8,580 bases of DNA, from contig CAMNDE010000108.1 in NCBI GenBank assembly GCA_946534895.1, positions 1 through 8,580 of the forward strand. Reading direction: 5' to 3'. Below the pieces are notes generated by a model, which saw only the letters and a list, made by a program, of their open reading frames with translations, searched no databases and was not told where the DNA came from. Shown here piece after piece: positions 1 to 5,250 of this stretch. Numbering within the stretch: position 1 is the first letter of the stretch; each line of letters opens with the position of its first letter. The DNA is from UBA2943 sp946534895. Lineage in GTDB: Bacteria > Bacillota > Clostridia > Christensenellales > Aristaeellaceae. Both the position numbers and the translations under genes were made by a program.

Positions 1-60
1 CTCCCCTCGGAGGATGTCCGCCGTGCCTGTGCGCGGGTGCTTTCCCTGATCCTGGACTGA
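1..60 (+). CDS. 3' end of an unidentified gene (partial, 19 codons)
   Basis: The first 57 bases read as an open frame ending in LSLILD and a TGA at 58-60. The upstream part lies outside the window. The visible residues (EDVRRACARVLSLILD) would form an amphipathic C-terminal helix, but are too few to assign a family. Codons are mostly G/C-ending, as in the neighbouring genes. Support for a real gene end is positional: 38 bases after the stop stands a strong hairpin that would terminate it. It would converge with the LysR gene on the other strand. Because the DNA is GC-rich the other frames are open too, so the call is tentative. Confidence 0.4.
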   Translation, partial: LPSEDVRRACARVLSLILD

Positions 61-90
61 GACTGCACTGCCGCTTTCCCATCCGGCGCA

Positions 91-136
91 GAAAAAAACG
101 GGACTCTGCCTGAAAACAGAGTCCCGCCGTCTTTTT
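91..136. terminator. Bidirectional intrinsic terminator between convergent genes
   Basis: A perfect 10-bp stem (CGGGACTCTG at 99-108 with CAGAGTCCCG at 117-126) encloses an 8-base loop. On the + strand it is followed by a T-rich run (131-136). On the - strand the seven A's at 92-98 become a T-tract directly after the stem. It therefore serves both the partial + strand gene and the LysR gene, whose TAA stop (135-137) overlaps the + strand T-run. Confidence 0.85.
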
Positions 137-1022
137 ATGGGGCATGTCGCAGGAAACTTCCCTTCACCTGGCCCAGAAACCGCTCCGCAATCGGGGAAAA
201 CGTCTGATACTTTTTCCAGATCAGATACAGTTTTGTCTCCAGCCGCGGAAACAGCGGGCGGAAGACGAGTCCGGAACCGGGCGATGTATCCACCAGATGG
301 TCAAAGGTAAGCAAATACCCCAGTCCTTCCCTGGCAAACATGGAACCGTTGTAGGAAAGACGGAACGAGCCCTCCAGCCGGAGCTCCTGCATTCTGCTGC
401 CGCTCCAGGCAGGAATGTCCTTCTCCCAGCTCTGCTCCGAACAGAACAGGGGCAGGCCCACCAGATCCTCCGCTGTGATGCAGTCTTTTTCCGCCAGCGG
501 ATCCTCCGCCTGGAAGACCAGGCCCCACACATCCGCATCCGGGAAGACAAGCGCGTCATACTTGGTCACGTCCGGCGTTTCCGCCAGCACCGCGAAATCC
601 AGGATGCCCTTGTCCAGTTTCTCCGTCACCTGCTCCGTGTCCCCGCTGGTGATGTGATAGTGCACTTCAGGATACTGCCGGCGGAACGCGCGTATCTCCC
701 GGGCAAGATACCGGATCTGATAGGATTCGGCCAGCCCGAAAAAGATATCGCCACCGGTGATGTCATCCAGCGACACAAACTCCTGCTCGATCTTGTCCGC
801 CATGCTCACCAGGTCCTCCGCGCGGCTGCGCAGCAGCCTGCCCTCCTCGGTCAGCCGGATGCTGAAGCTGTGCCGTGTAAACAGTTTTCTGCCCAGCTCA
901 TCCTCCAGGCTCTTCATGGCCTTGGACAGCGTCGGCTGCGTTACATGAAGAAGCTCCGCCGCACGGGTCATGTTTTCCTCCCGGGCGGTCATAAGAAAAT
1001 ACCTCAGCGTCCTGATTTCCAT
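135..1022 (-). CDS. LysR-family transcriptional regulator
   Basis: A 295-residue protein of normal LTTR length. The N-terminal winged helix-turn-helix is clear: it starts MEIRTLRYFL, the HTH spans about residues 18-37 (AAELLHVTQPTLSKAMKSLE), and the usual LGRKLF wing follows. A linker helix runs to about residue 90, and the rest is the effector-binding, periplasmic-binding-protein-like domain (GLAESYQIRYL, then GILDFAVL around the hinge). LTTRs act as tetramers and typically control the divergent gene, here the aldo/keto reductase. The start is supported by AGGAGG (1030-1035) seven bases upstream. A dyad with T-N11-A geometry lies between the predicted transcription start and the start codon, so autorepression is likely. 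The effector cannot be read from the sequence; a substrate or product of the reductase is the natural guess. Confidence 0.93.
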   Translation of the reverse strand: MEIRTLRYFLMTAREENMTRAAELLHVTQPTLSKAMKSLEDELGRKLFTRHSFSIRLTEEGRLLRSRAEDLVSMADKIEQEFVSLDDITGGDIFFGLAESYQIRYLAREIRAFRRQYPEVHYHITSGDTEQVTEKLDKGILDFAVLAETPDVTKYDALVFPDADVWGLVFQAEDPLAEKDCITAEDLVGLPLFCSEQSWEKDIPAWSGSRMQELRLEGSFRLSYNGSMFAREGLGYLLTFDHLVDTSPGSGLVFRPLFPRLETKLYLIWKKYQTFSPIAERFLGQVKGSFLRHAP

Positions 1023-1046
1023 GGCAGAACCTCCTCAAGCGTACTG

Positions 1047-1069
1047 TGATATGCCCCGCGTGCATATCA
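1047..1069. promoter_or_regulatory. Probable LysR-type regulator operator
   Basis: A perfect 8-bp inverted repeat, TGATATGC (1047-1054) and GCATATCA (1062-1069), is separated by 7 bases. It contains the LTTR signature T-N11-A (T1052 to A1064). Its centre (1058) is about 66 bp upstream of the predicted reductase start site (about 1124), the position typical of an LTTR recognition site. It also lies immediately downstream of the predicted LysR start site (about 1071), which would allow autorepression. Assignment to this LysR is inferred from position. Confidence 0.7.
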
Positions 1070-1077
1070 TGAGATAA

Positions 1078-1106
1078 ATAATAACCATTAGTGCAATTTC
1101 GCGCAA
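1078..1106 (-). promoter_or_regulatory. Predicted promoter of the LysR gene
   Basis: Read on the minus strand, TTGCGC (1101-1106) and TATTAT (1078-1083) are separated by exactly 17 bases. The start site would be near 1071, giving a leader of about 50 bases that contains the dyad at 1047-1069. The -35 match is partial. Confidence 0.5.
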
Positions 1107-1117
1107 GCACTTACAAT
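1088..1117 (+). promoter_or_regulatory. Predicted activator-dependent promoter of the reductase gene
   Basis: A good -10 element, TACAAT, lies at 1112-1117. The -35 position 17-18 bases upstream (around 1088-1094, TTAGTGC) is a poor match to TTGACA. A good -10 with a poor -35 is typical of promoters that need an LTTR activator bound upstream. The start site would be near 1124, leaving a leader of about 47 bases. Confidence 0.5.
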
Positions 1118-1170
1118 ATGACTGAACCGAAAAGTACGCGCAGACCGCCAAACACCCCGGGAGGAAAACC

Positions 1171-2100
1171 ATGAAAAAACTGCTGAAAACCGTGCTCACC
1201 CTTGCATGTCTCCTGCTTCCGGCATGGTATGCCATGCCCGATGCGGGTGCCGAAAAGATGCAGGCACCGACCGGAATCCCGGATCTTAAGACGGGATACG
1301 TGCTTCTCAACAGCGGATACACCATGCCTGCCATGGGTCTTGGCACCTATGCCCTGGACCATGACACCTGCGTCCGCTCTGTCATGGCGCTGATCGAACA
1401 CGGCGGCCGGCTCATCGATACAGCCTATATGTACGGCAACGAGGAAGCCGTCGGGGAAGGCGTCCGCCGGGCCATGGAAGCATACGGCGTAAAGCGGGAA
1501 GAGATCTTTGTCATCACCAAGATCTATCCGAGCCAGTTCGGTGACCCGGAAGGCGCCATCCGCATGGCCCTGGAAAAGCTTGATATCGGGTACATTGACA
1601 TGATGCTTCTGCATCATCCGGGCAAGGGTGACGTGGAAGCCTATCTGGCCATGGAAAAGGCGGCGGCGGACGGCAGCATCCGTTCCCTCGGGCTTTCCAA
1701 CTGGTACATTGACGAGCTTGAACATTTCCTGCCGCAGGTCCATATCATGCCCGCCCTTGTACAGAATGAAATCCACCCCTATTACCAGGAAAAGGACGTC
1801 GTTCCCTTCATTCAGGAAAAGGGCATCGCGGTGCAGTGCTGGTACCCGCTGGGCGGACGCGGATATACCCGGGAGCTGCTCACGGATCCGGTCATCCTGG
1901 ACATTGCAGAAGCTCACGGCGTATCCGCCGCCCAGGTCATCCTGCGCTGGGATCTTCAGCGCGGCATCATCGTCATCCCCGGCTCATCCAATCCGGAGCA
2001 TATCCGGGAAAATCTTGATCTGTTCGGATTTGAGCTGACCCAGGAGGAAATGGAGCGCATCGCGGACCTGGACCGCGGCGAAAAGCACGACTGGTACTGA
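1171..2100 (+). CDS. Aldo/keto reductase with an apparent signal peptide
   Basis: A 309-residue AKR-superfamily (beta/alpha)8 oxidoreductase, closest in style to 2,5-diketogluconate-reductase-like enzymes, reducing carbonyls with NAD(P)H. The catalytic tetrad is visible: D83 and Y88 in DTAYMYGNE, K117 in VITKI and H148 in LLHHP. The signature GLSNW follows near residue 175. The first 27 residues look like a Sec signal peptide: MKKLLK, a hydrophobic core (TVLTLACLLLPAW) and an AGA cleavage site before E28. There is no twin-arginine. The start is supported by GGGAGGA at 1159-1165, and no later ATG has a convincing ribosome site. Near the C-terminus the usual IPKS...R pocket for the NADP 2'-phosphate reads IPGSSNPEHI, with both basic residues missing, so NAD(H) use or altered cofactor binding is possible. 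It is divergent from, and probably activated by, the LysR regulator. Confidence 0.9.
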   Translation: MKKLLKTVLTLACLLLPAWYAMPDAGAEKMQAPTGIPDLKTGYVLLNSGYTMPAMGLGTYALDHDTCVRSVMALIEHGGRLIDTAYMYGNEEAVGEGVRRAMEAYGVKREEIFVITKIYPSQFGDPEGAIRMALEKLDIGYIDMMLLHHPGKGDVEAYLAMEKAAADGSIRSLGLSNWYIDELEHFLPQVHIMPALVQNEIHPYYQEKDVVPFIQEKGIAVQCWYPLGGRGYTRELLTDPVILDIAEAHGVSAAQVILRWDLQRGIIVIPGSSNPEHIRENLDLFGFELTQEEMERIADLDRGEKHDWY

Positions 2101-2148
2101 TTTCCTCCGCGCAAGCGTCCAATGCCACATCACGAGCAGGCGCATAGT

Positions 2149-2177
2149 TTGACACCGTGTCAGTTCCGTACTACAAT
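2149..2177 (+). promoter_or_regulatory. Promoter of the tetR-MBL-MATE operon
   Basis: A perfect -35 TTGACA (2149-2154), a 17-base spacer and a -10 TACAAT (2172-2177, one mismatch to TATAAT). The start site should be near 2184. As a near-consensus promoter it should be strong unless blocked, which fits control by repression. Confidence 0.85.
2150..2162. promoter_or_regulatory. TetR operator O1 (overlaps the -35)
   Basis: A perfect 13-bp palindrome, TGACACCGTGTCA, with a single central base (2156). Five of its bases are shared with the -35 hexamer, so a bound repressor would exclude RNA polymerase. It is repeated at 2187-2199 with only the central base changed. Confidence 0.8.
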
Positions 2178-2186
2178 GTACAAACA

Positions 2187-2199
2187 TGACACGGTGTCA
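2187..2199. promoter_or_regulatory. TetR operator O2 (start of the transcript)
   Basis: A second perfect palindrome, TGACACGGTGTCA, with centre 2193, 37 bp from the centre of O1. It covers about +4 to +16 of the predicted transcript. Two identical half-site sets bracketing the promoter point to cooperative or looped repression by the TetR protein encoded immediately downstream. Confidence 0.8.
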
Positions 2200-2209
2200 A
2201 TTTTATTTC

Positions 2210-2217
2210 AGGAGGGG
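2210..2217 (+). promoter_or_regulatory. Ribosome binding site fixing the tetR start
   Basis: AGGAGGGG lies six bases before the ATG at 2224. The frame is open back to an ATG at 2122, but that codon lies upstream of the promoter, so this site decides the true start. Confidence 0.85.
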
Positions 2218-2223
2218 CAGCCC

Positions 2224-2856
2224 ATGTCAAGAGGTTCACCGGCGCTGACCGCGGCCCGCAGGGAAGAGATCATCGAAGCCTGCGCAAGGCTCTACGAAAC
2301 CATGAGCTTCCGGGAAATCACCATCAAGGAGATCGGCGCGGCCACCAGCTTCACCCGGACTTCCATCTACAACTATTTCGAGACCAAGGAAGAAATCTTC
2401 CTGGCCCTGATGCAGAAGGAATACGAGCTGTGGGTATCGGACATGAACGCTGTGTACACGCAGCACGACATCTTAACCCGCGACGGCCTGGCCCAGGTAT
2501 TGGCCCGGACGCTGACCGACAGACCGAGGCTTCTGCGGCTTCTGTCCATGAACCACTTTGACATGGAGGCCAATTCCCGTCCCGAGCGGCTTGCCGAGTT
2601 CAAGGTCGCCTATGGCGCGTCCCTGGAAACCGTCGAGCGCATGGTGAAAAAATACGTTCCGGAGATGGATGCCGGGGAGCGGCAGCAGTTCCTGTACGCG
2701 TTCTTTCCCTTCATTTACGGGATCTATCCCTATACCAGCGTGACGGACAAGCAGAGGATTGCCATGGAACAGGCGGGCATTGCGTATGCATACCAGTCCG
2801 CCTATGACCTGACCTATGCCTGCCTGAAAAAACTGCTGAGCGCAAAGGAGAAGTGA
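2224..2856 (+). CDS. TetR/AcrR-family repressor
   Basis: A 210-residue one-component repressor of usual TetR length. The N-terminal DNA-binding domain is typical: a first helix (ARREEIIEACARLYE), then the HTH at about residues 33-52 (TIKEIGAATSFTRTSIYNYF) and the TKEEIF helix start. The C-terminal ligand-binding domain is diverged, as is normal, and its ligand cannot be read. The GIYPYTSVTDKQRIAMEQAGIAY stretch near the end resembles what I recall of a TetR subgroup common in Firmicutes, but this was not searched. It is the first gene of an operon with the MBL hydrolase (four bases between stop and next ATG) and a MATE exporter. It should repress its own operon through the two palindromes around the promoter, with a substrate of the hydrolase or exporter as likely inducer. 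Confidence 0.93.
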   Translation: MSRGSPALTAARREEIIEACARLYETMSFREITIKEIGAATSFTRTSIYNYFETKEEIFLALMQKEYELWVSDMNAVYTQHDILTRDGLAQVLARTLTDRPRLLRLLSMNHFDMEANSRPERLAEFKVAYGASLETVERMVKKYVPEMDAGERQQFLYAFFPFIYGIYPYTSVTDKQRIAMEQAGIAYAYQSAYDLTYACLKKLLSAKEK

Positions 2857-2860
2857 TCAC

Positions 2861-3700
2861 ATGCCGGGCATTGCTTCCCGGGTTTCTGAGGAGAAATACC
2901 TGATCAACGAGAAGGGCCAGGCCATGCCGTCAAAAGTGCTGGGCATACCGCCGGAAGCCTTCGGACCCTGCACCGGCACGGAAATCACCTGGCTGGGCGG
3001 CGCCGGCATTCTTCTGAACGTGCGCGGCACGACCCTGCTCATCGATCCGCTGCTCACGGGCTTTGACATGCCGACGCTGTTCGACTGCCCGCTCCGGCCG
3101 GAGCAGGTCACGCATCTCAGCGCGGTTCTCGTCACGCACATTGACGGCGACCATTTCAGCCGGGAAACCTGCCAGGCCCTTCTGGGCACATGCCAGGAAT
3201 TTCACAGTACCGCATATGTGGCGGAGGAGATGCGCGCTGCCGGCATCCCCGGCACAGGGCACGGCATCGGCGAAACCTTCTCCGTAAATGCCCAGGTCCG
3301 GGTAACCCTCACCCCCGCAAAGCACAACTGGCAGCAGGGACTCCCTGAGTTCTCCTTCCGCACATGGAAAGAGGAAGACTACTGCGGCTTTCTTCTGGAC
3401 ACGCCGGACGGACGGATCTGGCTGCCCGGGGATTCACGGCTTCTGGAGAGCCATCTGCATATGGACAGCCCGGATACGATCCTCTTTGATTTTTCCGACA
3501 ATGACTGGCACATCGGTCTGGAAAATGCCATCCGGCTGGCCAATGCCTATCCCGAATCCCGTCTGGTGCTCATCCACTGGGGCACCGTGGACGCCCCGGA
3601 CATGACACCCTTCAACGCCAACCCCCGTGACCTGTATGAGCGGATTGTGAATCCAGACCGGATCTGCCTGCTCTGGCCCGGAGAGCCCATGGCCCTGTAA
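2861..3700 (+). CDS. MBL-fold metallohydrolase with HxDxDH metal motif
   Basis: A 279-residue metallo-beta-lactamase-fold protein of the UlaG-like (Lactamase_B_2) type. After about 40 extra N-terminal residues the fold begins with EITWLGGAGILLNV and LLIDPLL. The metal ligands can be followed: VTHIDGDHFS (H93, D95, D97, H98), AKH (H155), LPGDS (D191) and LIHWG (H239). In the usual HxHxDH motif the second His is Asp here. An acidic residue at this place also occurs in flavodiiron proteins (HxExDH), where it helps bind iron, so the metal may differ from zinc. No signal peptide is seen, so it is cytoplasmic. The start is the ATG four bases after tetR, with AAAGGAG at 2844-2850; M22 is a weaker alternative. 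Its operon partners suggest it acts on the compound that induces TetR. The substrate is unknown. Confidence 0.88.
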   Translation: MPGIASRVSEEKYLINEKGQAMPSKVLGIPPEAFGPCTGTEITWLGGAGILLNVRGTTLLIDPLLTGFDMPTLFDCPLRPEQVTHLSAVLVTHIDGDHFSRETCQALLGTCQEFHSTAYVAEEMRAAGIPGTGHGIGETFSVNAQVRVTLTPAKHNWQQGLPEFSFRTWKEEDYCGFLLDTPDGRIWLPGDSRLLESHLHMDSPDTILFDFSDNDWHIGLENAIRLANAYPESRLVLIHWGTVDAPDMTPFNANPRDLYERIVNPDRICLLWPGEPMAL

Positions 3701-3760
3701 GCCTTCCCGATGTCAGGGAGGGCCCGTCCGGTTCATCGGAAACCAGAATACGTCAGAAAA

Positions 3761-3768
3761 AAGGAAGG
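3761..3768 (+). promoter_or_regulatory. Ribosome binding site fixing the MATE start
   Basis: AAGGAAGG lies seven bases before the ATG at 3776. The in-frame ATG at 3710 has no such site and would add 22 polar, basic residues not expected in this family. Confidence 0.75.
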
Positions 3769-3775
3769 AACGGAA

Positions 3776-5164
3776 ATGCAGGGAATCCTTCGATGGATGG
3801 AACCCAGAAAAACACTGCCCAGGGATAGACAGCCCTTTTCCAACGCGGCGCTGAAAGCCATGATTGTCCCCCTGGTCATCGAGCAGGTCCTGCAGATGGT
3901 GGTGGGACTGGCGGACACCATGATGGTCAGCCACGCGGGCGAGGCCGTGGTGGCCGGCGTCGGCCTGGATACCATGGTCTACACCATTTTCATCTACCTC
4001 TTCACGGCCGTATCCGCCGGCGGGGCGGTGGTGGTGAGCCAGTATATCGGCAGCAGAAACCGGGACCAGGCGGAGCTGGCCGCGTCCCAGATTTTCCATA
4101 TGTCAGGCCTTCTGTCCCTGACATGCATGGTCCTGATGCTGCTTTTCGGCTCCTCGCTTCTCGAGGCCATGTACCCGGAAACGGAAACGGCCACCATGGA
4201 AGCCTGCAAGACGTATATGTGGATTGTGGCCCTGTCCTTTCCGGCAAACGCGGTGTACAACGCCGGCGCGGCCATCTACCGCTCCATGGGCGAAACGAAG
4301 ATCACCATGTGGGTATCGCTTCTGGCCAATCTTGTCAACGTGGCCGGAAACGCCGTCGGCATCTTTGTGCTCAGGGCCGGGGCGGCCGGCGTGGCCTGGC
4401 CCACGACCCTTTCCTGGTATGTGGCCGCGTTCATCATGACATGGCTCTGCGTCCATCCGCGGCATAAGGACCAGATCCGCATCCGTGCCCGGCACGTGTT
4501 CCGGCTGGACATGCCCATGGCCAGACGGATTCTGAATGTCGCTGTGCCCAACTCCATTGAAAACACGCTCTTCCAGGCCGCCAAGGTAGTGCTCGGCATG
4601 CTGGTGGCCACCTTCGGCACCTCCCAGATCGCCGCCAATACGACGGGGCAGACCTTCTGGTCGCTTGCCGCCTGCATGAGCGTTTCCCTGGGCACCGTCT
4701 TTATCACCGTCATCGGTCAGTGCACCGGCTCGGGCGACCGGGAGGCCGCCGAGTGGTATATGCGGAAGCTGATGAAGCTCTCCGTTGCGCTGGCCGTGGT
4801 ATGGAATATCATGGTCATGATCCTGACGCCTCTGCTGCTGCCGCTCTATGACCTTTCGGCGGAAACCAAGCGCCTGATCCTGATCATTGTGGCCATCCAC
4901 AATCTGTTTTCCGCTCTGGTGCAGCCCTTTTCCGGGCCGCTGTCCTCGGGCCTGCGCGCGGCGGGCGATGTGAAGTTCACCATGTGGGCATCCCTTTTCG
5001 CCACGGTGGTGTGCAGAACCTTCCTGTCCTTCCTGCTGGCCAAGTGGATGGGCATGGGCGTGATCGGCATCACCCTGGCCATGGTGCTGGACTGGTGCAT
5101 CAAGGCCGTGCTCGATATTGTCCGCTTCCGCAGCGGCAAATGGGCTGAACACCGCATCATCTGA
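3776..5164 (+). CDS. MATE-family multidrug/metabolite exporter
   Basis: A 462-residue integral membrane protein of normal MATE length with about twelve hydrophobic segments. The N-lobe begins with MIVPLVIEQVLQMVVGLADTMMVS, typical of MATE transporters, including D47 in the first helix. The two-lobe internal repeat shows as P-x-x-x-E in each half (P32/E36 and P258/E262 in VPNSIEN). Other family-like stretches are VSQYIGSRN and YRSMGETK. MATE proteins expel cationic or amphipathic compounds in exchange for Na+ or H+; the coupling ion is not clear here. It is the last gene of the TetR-controlled operon, 75 bases after the MBL gene, and is followed by a strong terminator. No separate promoter was seen in the 75-base gap. 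It most likely exports either the inducer or the product of the MBL enzyme. Confidence 0.93.
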   Translation: MQGILRWMEPRKTLPRDRQPFSNAALKAMIVPLVIEQVLQMVVGLADTMMVSHAGEAVVAGVGLDTMVYTIFIYLFTAVSAGGAVVVSQYIGSRNRDQAELAASQIFHMSGLLSLTCMVLMLLFGSSLLEAMYPETETATMEACKTYMWIVALSFPANAVYNAGAAIYRSMGETKITMWVSLLANLVNVAGNAVGIFVLRAGAAGVAWPTTLSWYVAAFIMTWLCVHPRHKDQIRIRARHVFRLDMPMARRILNVAVPNSIENTLFQAAKVVLGMLVATFGTSQIAANTTGQTFWSLAACMSVSLGTVFITVIGQCTGSGDREAAEWYMRKLMKLSVALAVVWNIMVMILTPLLLPLYDLSAETKRLILIIVAIHNLFSALVQPFSGPLSSGLRAAGDVKFTMWASLFATVVCRTFLSFLLAKWMGMGVIGITLAMVLDWCIKAVLDIVRFRSGKWAEHRII

Positions 5165-5177
5165 AGCGCCAAACATT

Positions 5178-5220
5178 AAACGGCATCCTGAAACGCCTGA
5201 TGCATTCCAGGATGCCGTTT
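5178..5220. terminator. Bidirectional terminator between the MATE and GH78 genes
   Basis: A perfect 13-bp stem (AAACGGCATCCTG at 5178-5190 with CAGGATGCCGTTT at 5208-5220) has a 17-base loop. The + strand continues into TTTTCCTG. The minus strand leaves the stem through GTTTAATGTTT. It lies 13 bases after the MATE stop and 30 bases beyond the stop of the converging glycosidase gene, so it can serve both operons. Confidence 0.85.
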
Positions 5221-5250
5221 TCCTGTCCATCTTTTTCTTCACTTTCCGGA

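Noticed and set aside
144..1049. Long + strand open frame antisense to the LysR gene
   Set aside because: No recognisable domain, low-complexity Arg/Gln/His-rich translation and no ribosome site. It is a GC-rich shadow of a clear LysR gene.
1171..1212. Lipoprotein signal in the reductase (Cys13 after LTLA)
   Set aside because: The residues before the Cys do not fit a lipobox well, and the Cys sits in the middle of the hydrophobic core. Signal peptidase I cleavage after AGA fits better.
1111..1917. Minus-strand open frame opposite the aldo/keto reductase
   Set aside because: It mirrors codons of a gene with an intact catalytic tetrad, and its translation resembles no family.
2122..2223. Extended start of TetR at 2122
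   Set aside because: It would place the coding start upstream of a near-consensus promoter and across both operators. The ATG at 2224 has a strong ribosome site and gives a normal-length TetR.
3710..3775. Upstream MATE start at 3710
   Set aside because: No ribosome site; it adds a polar extension not expected in MATE proteins. AAGGAAGG precedes the ATG at 3776.
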